Assembly: GCA_902533655.1 (NCBI GenBank)
Contig: CACAMX010000006.1
Coordinates: forward strand, 1 to 35,359
DNA: 35,359 nt
Direction of reading: 5' to 3'
Source of the DNA: an uncultured Bacteroidota bacterium
GTDB lineage: Bacteria > Bacteroidota > Bacteroidia > Flavobacteriales > BACL11
A program made the position numbers and the translations under genes. Within the stretch, counting starts at the first letter, position 1. The number at the start of each line of letters is the position of its first letter. Shown here in pieces: positions 16,873 to 28,700 of the stretch. The notes under the pieces were generated by a model, which saw only the letters and a list, made by a program, of their open reading frames with translations, searched no databases and was not told the DNA's origin.

Positions 16873-19308
16873 TTAAAGATCAATATAGTTTTTATACTTC
16901 TTCTTCTCTAAACATAAATCAAAAATTTCATTCATATTAGAAATGAAATGAAAATTTAAGCCTTTTAAGTAATCAGATTTGATTTCATGAACATCTTTTT
17001 TGTTTTGATCTGACAAAACAATATTTTTGTATCCAGATCTCTTTGCTGCTAATATCTTTTCTTTAATTCCACCTACTGCAGTAACTCTACCTCTTAATGT
17101 AATTTCTCCAGTCAAAGCAAAACTTTTTTTTATTTTTCTTTGTGAAAAGACTGATAGTAAAGAGGTGAAGATAGTTATCCCAGCGGATGGTCCATCCTTA
17201 GGAGTTGCCCCTTCTGGAACATGTATATGAATATCCCAATTCTCAAAAACTGAAAAATTAAGTTTAAATCTTATGAAATTTGATTTAAGATATTGTAAAG
17301 CAATTGTTGCACTTTCTTTCATAACTTTGCCTAAATTTCCAGTTAACGTCATCTTTCCTTTCCCTTTACTTAATGTCGACTCAATGAATAGAATATCTCC
17401 TCCTACTTTTGTCCACGCTAATCCAGTGACTACACCTGGAATTATAAAGCTGTCAGACTTACTTCTGACATGTTTTGGTGAACCAAGAATTATCTCTAAT
17501 TCATTCAAATTAGGCGAGTCAATATATGATTCTTTTGTTGCTATTGATTTTGCAACATATCTTGTGACTTTGGCAATAACTTTTTCTAAAGTTCTTACAC
17601 CTGATTCTTTTGTGTAGTTGTCTATTATTTTCTCTATAACTTTAACATTTAAGTTTAAATCAGTTTTTTTTATTCCATGATTTAAAATTTGTTTTGGAAT
17701 TAAGTGTCTCTTGGCTATTTGTATCTTTTCCTCAACAGTATATCCGTTAATTTCAATGATTTCCATTCTGTCTCTGAGTGCAGGGTGTACTTCAACTAAT
17801 GAGTTGGCAGTTGCGATAAATAAAACTTTAGATAAATCATAACCGATTTCAAGATAATTGTCATAGAAGCTTTCATTTTGTTCCGGATCAAGTACTTCTA
17901 ATAATGCTGAGGAAGGGTCACCATGCATGTCTCTGTTTAACTTATCAATTTCATCTAACACAAAAACAGGGTTAGATGAATTAGTTTTTTTGATTGATTT
18001 TATAATTCTTCCTGGCATTGCACCAATATATGTTTTTCTATGACCTCTGATTTCTGCCTCATCCCTCAAACCACCTAACGAAATCCTTGCATATTTTCTG
18101 TTTAAAGATCTTGCAATTGACTTTCCCAATGATGTTTTCCCAACACCCGGTGGGCCATACAAACAAATTATTGGAGATTTCATATTTTTTTTAAGTTTCA
18201 AAACTGCTAAATATTCAATAATTCTTTCTTTAACTTCTTCAAGCCCAAAGTGATCACTATCAAGAGTTTCTTGCGATTTTTTTATATCAAAATTATCATC
18301 AGTGAATTCGTTCCAAGGTAAATCAAGAATTAGTTCTAAGTAACTTCTTTGTATAGAATAGTCCGTCATTGATGGGTTCATTCTTTTCAATTTCTTTAAT
18401 TCTTTATCGAACAAATCTTTAACCTCGATAGACCATTTTTTATCTATTGATAGTCTAGCCAGTTCCTCGATTTCTTTTATGGAACTACTCTCTCCAAGCT
18501 CTTCTTTAATAGCTTTTAATTGTTGATTTAATAAGTATTCTTTTTGTTGTTTATCTAGATCAATTTTGACTTTGGATTGAATCTTATTTTTCATTTCCAA
18601 AATCTGTAATTCATTTGTTAGGTGTTCAAGAATAGAATTAGCTCTTTTGTCAAAATCAATTTCTTCTAATAAGCTTTGTTTTTTTTCTAAGTCAATATTC
18701 ATATTTGAGGAGACAAAATTTATTAAAAAGGAGGAACTTTTAATATTTTTAAGTGCAATATTGGCTTCTGTCGGAATGTTTGGAGATTCTTCAATTATTT
18801 TTAAAGCTAGGTCTCTAATAGAAGAGACTAATGCGTCTGAATTTTTATTTTTTTGATATTTTTTATCATTAATTTCAACTACACCTGCAGTGAGGTATGG
18901 TTCTTCTTTCAAAATATTTTGAACTCTAAATCTCTTTCTACCTTGTATTATAGCAGTTATGTTTCCATCAGGCATTTTTAAAGTTTTTAATATCTGAGCA
19001 ACTGTTCCAATCTGATTTAAATCTTTTATGTTTGGAACTTCGATATTAGGATCCTTTTGGGACAATACGCCTATTTTACTATTTAATTTTTCAGAGTCTC
19101 TTATTAGTTTGACTGATTTATCTCTGCCAATTGTAATTGGAATAATTACTCCAGGAAATAAAACTGTATTTTTTAATGGAAGTATTGGTAGTGTGTTTGG
19201 GGTTGATTCTTTACCAATTTTTTCTTCATCCTCATTACTCATTAAAGGAAAGAAATCACCCTTTGATTCTTTAGAGTTTTGTACAAAAAAGTTGTTATAG
19301 TCAATCAT
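16873..19308 (-). CDS. lon: ATP-dependent protease Lon
   Basis: Lon degrades damaged and regulatory proteins as a cytoplasmic hexamer. The 811 residues comprise the N-terminal substrate domain (about 40-240), a coiled-coil linker, the AAA+ module with Walker A GPPGVGKT (385-392) and Walker B VFVLDEIDK (448-456), and the C-terminal protease domain. The serine-lysine dyad is visible as S708 in DGPSAG and K751 in GGIKEK, spaced 43 residues as in E. coli Lon (S679, K722). An N-terminal extension of about 38 mostly polar residues precedes the LPILPLKNTVLFPG motif. Five bases separate it from the upstream 95-residue gene; seven bases separate it from porQ downstream. Confidence 0.97.
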   Translation of the reverse strand: MIDYNNFFVQNSKESKGDFFPLMSNEDEEKIGKESTPNTLPILPLKNTVLFPGVIIPITIGRDKSVKLIRDSEKLNSKIGVLSQKDPNIEVPNIKDLNQIGTVAQILKTLKMPDGNITAIIQGRKRFRVQNILKEEPYLTAGVVEINDKKYQKNKNSDALVSSIRDLALKIIEESPNIPTEANIALKNIKSSSFLINFVSSNMNIDLEKKQSLLEEIDFDKRANSILEHLTNELQILEMKNKIQSKVKIDLDKQQKEYLLNQQLKAIKEELGESSSIKEIEELARLSIDKKWSIEVKDLFDKELKKLKRMNPSMTDYSIQRSYLELILDLPWNEFTDDNFDIKKSQETLDSDHFGLEEVKERIIEYLAVLKLKKNMKSPIICLYGPPGVGKTSLGKSIARSLNRKYARISLGGLRDEAEIRGHRKTYIGAMPGRIIKSIKKTNSSNPVFVLDEIDKLNRDMHGDPSSALLEVLDPEQNESFYDNYLEIGYDLSKVLFIATANSLVEVHPALRDRMEIIEINGYTVEEKIQIAKRHLIPKQILNHGIKKTDLNLNVKVIEKIIDNYTKESGVRTLEKVIAKVTRYVAKSIATKESYIDSPNLNELEIILGSPKHVRSKSDSFIIPGVVTGLAWTKVGGDILFIESTLSKGKGKMTLTGNLGKVMKESATIALQYLKSNFIRFKLNFSVFENWDIHIHVPEGATPKDGPSAGITIFTSLLSVFSQRKIKKSFALTGEITLRGRVTAVGGIKEKILAAKRSGYKNIVLSDQNKKDVHEIKSDYLKGLNFHFISNMNEIFDLCLEKKKYKNYIDL

Positions 19309-19313
19309 TTTGG

Positions 19314-19601
19314 TTAGTGATTACTATTTTTAAATGCATTGAAAAGTCTATTTTTCATTTCTTCCTCAATTTTTGTTTTGGCATCATTATATCCAAATGA
19401 ATATCCACACAAAACACCTAGCAATGTTGCTTCTCTCACATTTGCACCTTTTTGTAAAATTTTCATAATTTTTTGATAGACTGTTTTTGATGATTCATTT
19501 ATTTTTTTTGAATCATCAAGTAAATTCTTGAGTTCTGCATGATCACACTCAAGTAAATGACATATCTTTTCGAATTCTTGATTATTTAAAATATCGTTCA
19601 T
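19314..19601 (-). CDS. Hypothetical 95-residue protein upstream of lon
   Basis: I do not recognise this family. The protein is soluble, rich in lysine, asparagine and glutamate, and probably mostly helical: a first helical part (about 5-50), a hydrophobic turn with small residues near ATLLGVLCGYSFGYNDA (58-74), and a charged C-terminal helix. There are three cysteines (14, 18, 66); the first pair is CHLLEC, without other metal-site features. It has its own putative promoter and a typical A-rich start region, and it ends five bases before lon, so expression is tied to lon. Any role as an adaptor or partner of Lon would be pure inference from position. Confidence 0.7.
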   Translation of the reverse strand: MNDILNNQEFEKICHLLECDHAELKNLLDDSKKINESSKTVYQKIMKILQKGANVREATLLGVLCGYSFGYNDAKTKIEEEMKNRLFNAFKNSNH

Positions 19602-19626
19602 TTTAACTATTTATATTAATACTACA

Positions 19627-19634
19627 CAAAAATA
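19627..19634 (-). promoter_or_regulatory. Putative -7 promoter element (TATTTTTG) of the lon operon
   Basis: TATTTTTG on the minus strand matches TAnnTTTG and lies 25 bases before the start of the 95-residue gene, giving a leader of about 20 bases. The lon-porQ-cmk-ispH run would follow. Confidence 0.45.
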
Positions 19635-19671
19635 ATGCCATCATTAAAAAAAAGAAATATTGACAGTTGTA

Positions 19672-20832
19672 CTAATTATTTCTATAGCGTTTTGTCATGT
19701 CAAAGATTGTTTCATATAGTCTAAATTGTTTTTCATCTAAATTTTTATTTCTCCTTTTCATAACTCTAGCAGATGTTTCGATAAACATATTAAAATTATG
19801 TTCAATGAAACCTTTGCTACCTCCCCAACTAAAAGAAGGGATGAAATTTCTTGTAAATCCTGCACCAAACAAGTTTACACCCACTCCTATAGATGTTCCA
19901 GTATTTATCATTGTATTAATAGCTGTTTTAGAATGATCTCCCATGATCATTCCACAAAATTGAAGTCGTGTGTTTATGAAACTATCTTTCTCATAATTCC
20001 ATAATTTAACATTAGTATAGTTATTTTTTAAGTTAGAATTATTTGTATCAGCCCCAAGATTGCACCACTCTCCAATAACTGAATTTCCAATAAAACCATC
20101 ATGAGACTTAGATGAGTAACCAAAAAAAACACTATTGTTTAACTCACCTCCAATTTTACAAAAAGGTCCTATAGAGCATCCCTCATATATTTTAGCACCC
20201 ATTTTTACAACAGATGATTTGTTAATAGAAAAAGGTCCTCTAATATTAACACTTTCCATTATTTCACAGTCCTTGTCAATAAAAATAGGTCCATTTTCAC
20301 AATTTAAAGTCGCGTTTCTAACTTTAGCTTCGGGATGAATATAAATATTTTTTTTATCTCCATAAATATCAAGCATTTTTCTTTCCATTACAGAGTTTTC
20401 CTTTTTTTTAACAAAATTAAAATCACTAATAATTTCACTAGAGTTTAGTAAAAAAATATCTGATAAATAATTGAGCTTTTGTATATCTAATGAGGTTTTT
20501 CTGTGATATAATTTTTCTAATGTAAATTTTTCAGAGTTAAATCCAATTAGAGTACTGTCTTTAAAAAGTGCTTCTCCATTTTTAAGTGAATTTAATTCAA
20601 TTATCAGATTTTCATTCGGTAATATGGTTGAGTCTACCCAAAGATTATTTTTTTCAGTTTTTTTTGCAAAGATTTCATTTAAGAAATCTTCACTTAAATA
20701 ACTGACATTATCATAAAACCTACTCCATTTTTGTTTTATGGTTAATATACCTACTCTGAATTCAGAAATCGGCCTCGTAAAACTTAAAGGATAGAAATTT
20801 TTGGGATTTTTGTCAAAAAGAATTAAATTCAT
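19672..20832 (-). CDS. GlmU-like sugar-phosphate nucleotidyltransferase/acyltransferase
   Basis: This 386-residue protein belongs to the Bacteroidota GlmU-like family, thought to supply UDP-GlcNAc for peptidoglycan and outer-membrane glycans. The N-terminal part (1-150) begins MNLILFDKNPKNFYPLSFTR, the divergent nucleotidyltransferase-like segment typical of this group and lacking the classical GlmU pyrophosphorylase signature LAAGxGTRM. From about 160 to 345 a left-handed beta-helix of hexapeptide repeats is visible (HPEAKVRNATL, GPIFIDKDCEI, KMGAKIYEGCSIGPFCKIGG, then GVGVNLFGAG), the acetyltransferase half. Exact substrate is not shown by sequence. It lies 36 bases downstream of rpmE, the arrangement I remember from other Bacteroidota. 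Confidence 0.82.
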   Translation of the reverse strand: MNLILFDKNPKNFYPLSFTRPISEFRVGILTIKQKWSRFYDNVSYLSEDFLNEIFAKKTEKNNLWVDSTILPNENLIIELNSLKNGEALFKDSTLIGFNSEKFTLEKLYHRKTSLDIQKLNYLSDIFLLNSSEIISDFNFVKKKENSVMERKMLDIYGDKKNIYIHPEAKVRNATLNCENGPIFIDKDCEIMESVNIRGPFSINKSSVVKMGAKIYEGCSIGPFCKIGGELNNSVFFGYSSKSHDGFIGNSVIGEWCNLGADTNNSNLKNNYTNVKLWNYEKDSFINTRLQFCGMIMGDHSKTAINTMINTGTSIGVGVNLFGAGFTRNFIPSFSWGGSKGFIEHNFNMFIETSARVMKRRNKNLDEKQFRLYETIFDMTKRYRNN

Positions 20833-20868
20833 TTGAAAAAATTGATTGACACTAAATTACCAATAAGA

Positions 20869-21123
20869 TTATTTTTTAAAATTTTGATATTTAGTTTTAA
20901 ATTTATCAATCCTTCCAGCAGTATCTACTAGCTTTGTTTTACCTGTGTAAAAAGGATGTGAGTCGGATGATATTTCCATCTTTATTAAGGGATAGTCTTG
21001 TCCGTCTTCCCATTTAATCGTCTCATTACTTTCGGCACATGATCTTGTCAAAATTGCAAAATCTGTAGATACGTCTTTAAAAACGCACATTCTATAATTT
21101 TCTGGATGGGTGTTTTTTTTCAT
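20869..21123 (-). CDS. rpmE2: 50S ribosomal protein L31 type B
   Basis: This 84-residue L31 is of the type B (zinc-free) form. It starts [10 protein letters not shown], has the [10 protein letters not shown] motif near 53-62, and ends with a basic [15 protein letters not shown] tail. The CxxC zinc-binding pairs of type A L31 are absent; only two lone cysteines (13 and 29) are present. In Bacteroidota the type B protein is commonly the ordinary L31 rather than a zinc-starvation substitute. A -7 element and a short leader with a weak AAAGAG run precede the start. Confidence 0.95.
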   Translation of the reverse strand: MKKNTHPENYRMCVFKDVSTDFAILTRSCAESNETIKWEDGQDYPLIKMEISSDSHPFYTGKTKLVDTAGRIDKFKTKYQNFKK

Positions 21124-21139
21124 AATCTCTTTAAAAAAA

Positions 21140-21147
21140 CAAAAATA
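21140..21147 (-). promoter_or_regulatory. Putative -7 promoter element (TATTTTTG) of rpmE2
   Basis: TATTTTTG on the minus strand matches TAnnTTTG, in the 32-base spacer between mdh and rpmE2. The leader would be about 12 bases. A TTTG further upstream is too close to serve as a standard -33 element. Confidence 0.45.
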
Positions 21148-21155
21148 AATAATTT

Positions 21156-22091
21156 TTACAAATTAATCGTATCTAACAATTTATTAGTTGATAACACTGC
21201 TTCAGCAGAATTCAATAATAATTTTTTTTCAGTGTGATCTAATTCTAAATTTATAATCTTTTCAATACCATTTGATCCAATAATTACAGGAACGCCTATA
21301 CATAGGTTACTTAAACTATACTCACCATTCAAATAAGCAGAGCAAGTAAATAATTTATGTTGATTACATATTATTGATTGAACAATAGATGAAACAGCTG
21401 CACCAGGTGCATACCATGCAGATGTTCCAAGTAATCCTGTTAAGGTTGCACCGCCAACTTTAGTTTCATTAACTAAGTTTTTTAATGAATCTACACTTAA
21501 CAATTCTCTAACTGATACACCTTTGTATGTTGCTATTCTATCCAATGGTATCATTCCTACATCTGAATGTGCTCCAATCACTAACCCTTCAACGTCAGAT
21601 GCAGGACAATTTAATGCTTCAGATAATCTGTATTTGAATCTAGCAGAATCTAAAGCTCCTCCCATTCCAATAACTTTATTTTTATTTATTTTAAATTCTT
21701 TGTGCAATAGATACGTCATGGTATCCATAGGATTACTTACTACAATAATTATACAATTAGGAGAGTACTTAAGTAAGTTTTCAGTCACTTTTTTGACAAT
21801 ACTAGCGTTTATTCCTATTAGCTCTTCTCTGGTCATTCCTGGTTTTCTTGGAATTCCTGATGTTATAACAGCAACTCTACTATCCTTTGAATATGAATAA
21901 TCATTGGTAGTACCAATAATTCTTGTATCAAAATTATTTAATGATGCTGTCTGCATTAAATCCATTGATTTTCCTTCAGCGAAGCCGTCTTTAATATCAA
22001 TTAAAACGACTTCAGAGCAAAAATTTTTAAGTGCAATGTATTCTGCGCAGCTTGCTCCTACTGCGCCAGCACCTACAATAGTAACTTTCAT
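21156..22091 (-). CDS. mdh: Malate dehydrogenase
   Basis: Mdh interconverts malate and oxaloacetate with NAD in the TCA cycle. The 311 residues show the Rossmann motif GAGAVGAS (7-14), the NAD-ribose aspartate in LIDIKDG (30-36), the substrate loop [12 protein letters not shown] (80-91) with the arginines R82 and R88 that mark malate rather than lactate dehydrogenase, VSNPMD (118-123), DSARFKYR (148-155) and the catalytic histidine H175. The histidine segment reads [11 protein letters not shown] where GGHGDTMVPL-like sequence is usual, so it is one residue longer and altered; the histidine and aspartate remain. Nine bases separate it from gyrB, so it is probably co-transcribed. Confidence 0.95.
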   Translation of the reverse strand: MKVTIVGAGAVGASCAEYIALKNFCSEVVLIDIKDGFAEGKSMDLMQTASLNNFDTRIIGTTNDYSYSKDSRVAVITSGIPRKPGMTREELIGINASIVKKVTENLLKYSPNCIIIVVSNPMDTMTYLLHKEFKINKNKVIGMGGALDSARFKYRLSEALNCPASDVEGLVIGAHSDVGMIPLDRIATYKGVSVRELLSVDSLKNLVNETKVGGATLTGLLGTSAWYAPGAAVSSIVQSIICNQHKLFTCSAYLNGEYSLSNLCIGVPVIIGSNGIEKIINLELDHTEKKLLLNSAEAVLSTNKLLDTINL

Positions 22092-22100
22092 TTTTCTTTA

Positions 22101-24095
<1,995 letters not shown>

Positions 24096-24157
24096 CTAGA
24101 GCATTTTTTATGCAAAAAAAAGAGTAGAGTTTATTAACAATATATTTAACAAAAACA

Positions 24158-25753
24158 CTAAAATTTGTACTTGAATCCTAATGACATGTTAAAACCAATT
24201 TGTTTAATATTTCTAAACACTTCGGTCTTAGAGTTCAAAATATTATTCAATTTGATGTTAAAATCAATTTGATTGTTTAATGAATAAAATGAATGAATAT
24301 TGATATTCATAATTTCTTCTAGTTCATACTCACTATTAGCAATGAAAGATTTTTTCGGAGATTGATAATTTACTATTGGACTAACTATTATTTTATTTTT
24401 TAGGTTTATTTCTGAATAGAGATTAGCCTGAACATTAGAAATATTTGAAAGATTTTGAATTGTTCGGTACTGGTATGACAAATCAAAATTCAGTTTTGTA
24501 AAATGATTAATCATATTTGAATATTTTATCGTTGAACTAGATTGCCATAAGTCAGTGTAGTTATACTCAAAAGTAGTGTTTGGGGCGGTTAGAATATTTT
24601 CATAGTTCATAAAATTTTCGTAGTATCCAAAATCCGAGTAAATGTTAATGAACTGACCTTTTGATAGTTTATTAAAAAATTCGAGATATATAAGCTTTGA
24701 TTCTGAATTTTTAATGTGGGTATCATCAATATCTAAAAGTGGGTTAATAAGATAGTTATTAATTAAGTAATTTCTATGATAATCATTTTTAGTTCCAAAA
24801 CTAACTTCTGATATTTTTGGAACTAAAACTTTACTTATTTCAATTATTGGAAAAACATCAAAAATCTTTTCATTTTGAAAATAATCAAATCCAACACCAA
24901 TGTTAGCGTCAAAAGAAAAGATTTCAACATTTACAGATGGAGTAAATGTAATAACTAGCTCATCAGATGATGAGTATTTACCAAACCTATAATCATCTAA
25001 AGTCATATCAAAGTAACTGTCCAGCTGATATATTTTTGTTGAAAGCTGTGATTCAAATTTTAAAATATTCTCATCTGATTCGTAATTATTAATTTCAGAA
25101 AATAATGACTCATATGAAAAACTTGTAATATGACTTATTGATTTGCGGTACAAAAATTTATCTTGGACTTTTACATCAAAAACAGCGTGATTAAAATTAA
25201 ATTCTGATTTTTCGTTATAAGCACTAGTTATTGATTCATCAGTGGTATTCATATTACTGAAAAAATGAAAATTAACAGTTATGTCATTTTTCTTAATCTC
25301 AGAATTTGCGAAAGCGTTAAAGAAAAAATTATTTTTTTTAATATTTGTGTCATCAATAATTTTGTATCTAGTTCTGTTATTTGATGATGCAATTCCAAAG
25401 AACAGTTTTTCTCTTATTTTTTTTGAAAAATTAAGCTTAGCATCAGAAAAAAATTTATTTCCTAATGAAAGTTCAATTTTATTAAAATTATTATACGAAA
25501 ACTTCTGGTTTTTTACTAGTGCTGGCTTGAGTGGTCTTATAATAGGCTTAGTTTTAATTTGCATGCTTATGAAGTCATAGTCAAAGGTATTTTTGATTTT
25601 GATTGTATCCACATAAACAGCCTGATCATCTAATCTATTAGCATCAGTTACGCTAGGGTTATATTTCTTACTAACATTAATTTTAGTGTCTTTCAGATTT
25701 TGACCAAAAACTATATTGGAGAGAAGCAAAAAAATTAAAGTGTTTCTAATCAT
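24158..25753 (-). CDS. Predicted outer-membrane beta-barrel protein (TonB-receptor-like)
   Basis: This 531-residue protein starts with a signal peptide (about 1-17, ending FGQ). Residues about 25-80 form a polar segment with proline-rich motifs (KYNPSVTDANRLDD, then TKPIIRPLKPALV). The rest is a long series of alternating amphipathic strands with frequent aromatic residues, ending in the outer-membrane type signature SLGFKYKF with a terminal phenylalanine. No plug domain or TonB box is clear, so the TonB-receptor resemblance is limited to the barrel. It begins 11 bases after the 1002-residue TPR gene. From memory, Flavobacteriia often carry this pair; the job of the pair is not known to me. 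Confidence 0.75.
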   Translation of the reverse strand: MIRNTLIFLLLSNIVFGQNLKDTKINVSKKYNPSVTDANRLDDQAVYVDTIKIKNTFDYDFISMQIKTKPIIRPLKPALVKNQKFSYNNFNKIELSLGNKFFSDAKLNFSKKIREKLFFGIASSNNRTRYKIIDDTNIKKNNFFFNAFANSEIKKNDITVNFHFFSNMNTTDESITSAYNEKSEFNFNHAVFDVKVQDKFLYRKSISHITSFSYESLFSEINNYESDENILKFESQLSTKIYQLDSYFDMTLDDYRFGKYSSSDELVITFTPSVNVEIFSFDANIGVGFDYFQNEKIFDVFPIIEISKVLVPKISEVSFGTKNDYHRNYLINNYLINPLLDIDDTHIKNSESKLIYLEFFNKLSKGQFINIYSDFGYYENFMNYENILTAPNTTFEYNYTDLWQSSSTIKYSNMINHFTKLNFDLSYQYRTIQNLSNISNVQANLYSEINLKNKIIVSPIVNYQSPKKSFIANSEYELEEIMNINIHSFYSLNNQIDFNIKLNNILNSKTEVFRNIKQIGFNMSLGFKYKF

Positions 25754-25764
25754 TAATTTTATTA

Positions 25765-28700
25765 TTATTCAATTTCAAATAATTTATCATAATCATAGCT
25801 TTCAATATCTAACAAGAACCTATACTCTGAACTATTTTCAGTTTTTGTTTTCAGTTCAATTTCGTTACTAATCACGTCCTCCAGTTTTTTACTTGCTAAA
25901 ATATAAATATCGCTATTTGGTTCAAAATTGTTCAATATACTTTCAAGAGTTGCTTTTGATTGAAAAACGTTTCCTTGATTAACTAAAATATCTGAAAGTA
26001 ATATGAATGATTTAGCGATGTAATAATCATCAAGATAATTTTCGCTAAAGTCATAAATCATACTTTCACATTTCTGAAAATTTTCATCTAAAAATTCATA
26101 GAAAATGAGCATATATTTTGCCTCAGATGCCTCAGTTTTGTTTAATAATGAATCAGCATTAGTATAAAATATACGAGCTTTGTTATAATTTGAATTGCTA
26201 TTACTGTATCTTGCAATCATCATACTTGCTTTTCCTTTGACCCAAGTATCTGTTTTTTTTATTTTTAAAACCTCTTCTGCATATTTCATAGATTTTAAAT
26301 TTATTGAGTCTTTATATATCAACATTAGCCTAATTTTAGATTCTCTTTCAGTTGAATTGTCATTGGCTATATTGGCTAGTTCAATGTAAAACTTTTCTGA
26401 TCTCTTGTATTGTTTTTTTGAATAATAATTTCTGGCAAGAAATTTACAAGACTCTTCTAAATAAGCTTCATTTCTTTTGTCGAAAATTCTTAAAAAATAT
26501 TTTTCTGCACTTAACGTGTCATTCGTTGATAGAAAACATTGACTGAGGTTGAAAATAACATCATCAACAAAGAAACCGTTTTCATTGATCTTTAAATAAC
26601 TTTTAAATGCTGATATTGCAGATTGATAATCTCTATCATTATATTTAATCATAGCAGCACTGTATGATAAAGAATCTTGCTCACTTTTGCTGATAACAAT
26701 ACTCGAGATAGTACTTATGTATTTTAGATAATTATCAATATTTCCTGTCAAAAGATATGAAGATTTAAGTGCACTAATTGAGTTTAAAAGACTACTAGTT
26801 TGGTCATAATTTTCTATAACTAATTTAAACGTTTGCATGGCTTTATCAATCATACCTTCATTAAACTCAATATTTCCTTTGAGAAGTATTGACTTGGCTA
26901 CTATTTCATTATTAGCTTGACTTTCAATAATTTTTTGAAGGGTTTCTTTTGCTTTATCAGAACTTTGATTTTGATAATCTAATTTAGCATCATCAAACAG
27001 ACTTTGGAAGTAATATCTAGAATTAGGAAAATTTTGTATGATTTGTTGAAGTGATTCTCTTTGCTTTTCAAAATCACTTAGAAGAGAAAAGCAAAGAGAG
27101 TTTTGATATAATGCATAATCTACGTCAAAGTCACTTGTTGATGAAAAATTAGAATAGTACGAAGATGCTAGGCTATATTTTTTTTGCATGAACATTGCAT
27201 CGGCAAGTCTTAATGTTGCATCAACTTTTCTTTTTTCATCTCTTGATTTAGTAATAAAGAGTTTAAATTCTTTTTCTGAGTTTACGAAGTCTCTTAGTTT
27301 AGTGTAATTATAGCCTAGATTATAGTATGTTTTTTCATGAAATTCTTCAAACCCCGTAAAGCTGAGCATTTTTATTTCATTAAAATGATAAATACTTTGT
27401 TTAAAATTATTAATCTGATAATAGCTATCAGCCAGCCAATATTTTGAAAGATAACTTATGATAATATCTTCCGAACTTTTCGATTCTTCTAAAAAAACTA
27501 TTGCTTTTTTAAAATCCTTTGTATTATATGATTGAATTGCTAATTGGAGTGCAGATTTATAAAATTGTTTTCTCTCATAATCACTTAAATTATTCTTGGC
27601 TAATAAATTTTCATAAATTTTTTTATAATTCTTTGAATTAAAATAAAATTTCAAAGTTAAATCTTCAATTTCTTTATAATAAATTGAGTTAGGAAATTTT
27701 TGAAGAAAATCTGAAAGAATTTTTAATACATCATCATTTTTTGAATTTACTTCAAATGCTAGCTTAGTTAAGTTGTAATATGATTCCTCATATATTTTTT
27801 TATCAACATCACTTTTGACACATTGTCTAAATGCATTTAGCGCATATTTTTTTTTGTCTACTTTGATATAGGACTGTGCTAAAAAATAATTTGATTTTTG
27901 TGATATTGTATCATTAGCAACAATGATTTTTTCCAAATATTTAATCGCATTCATGTAATCTGACAGTTCAAAATACAAGTGGCCAACTTGTAACAGTTCT
28001 AGACTATTATTGATATCTTCATACTCCATATATTTTTGATAATAAACTGCTGAATTTTGATAATCTTTAAGTTGATAATATGATTCTGCCATTATTCTAT
28101 AAACCTCTGATTTTCTTGTTGGGATAATATCATTCAAATTGATTGAAATGTAGTCTAGTAGTCTTTCAAATTTTTCTTGTTTAAATAGAATTTGAACAAT
28201 ATAATATGGAGATATTGCTGAGAATTTTTCTTCACTGGCTAAGGACTCAAATCCATTTAGTGCTGATTCATAAAGAGATTTTTTATATTGAATATGTGAA
28301 AAATAGTAAGTTGAGCTAGGCTTGTAAACAGATTTTTCACTCATTAATTTTTTAAATATTAATGATGACTTATCATATTCTTGCAGAACAAAAAAAGCGT
28401 ATGCCAGCTGAAATCTTTCTTTTTGGGTGAGTTCTCTTGAAATTTTTAAATAATTATCAATACAACTGGAGTGCTCTAAACTATTGTATTGAATATTTGC
28501 TAAGGAAGAGTGAATATCATCAATAAAAATTGAATTTTTAAAATTTTCAATGAAATAAATTTTTAAATCCCTTGACTTTTCTAATGAAATATTTTCATAA
28601 CATTTAGATAAATAAAATAATTGTTTATCACTCTCCTCTAAATGTTCTAAAATATTTATTGCTTGGATGTAGTTTTGGCTTTGATAAAGCTCCATTGCAA

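Noticed and set aside
17273-17617. 114-codon plus-strand frame opposite lon, and similar frames opposite ispH, gyrB and mdh
   Set aside because: All lie wholly within conserved genes on the other strand and show no protein-like motifs; they are shadows.
19645-19682. Possible terminator after the GlmU-like gene (GAAATA/TATTTC arms followed by a T-run on the minus strand)
   Set aside because: The stem is only six A/T-rich base pairs, has a long loop and overlaps the stop codon, so it is too weak to call.
24101-24113. GCATTTTTTATGC palindrome before gyrB
   Set aside because: Only four base pairs, and the adjacent A-run is on the wrong side for a terminator of the upstream minus-strand barrel gene; no operator role is supported.
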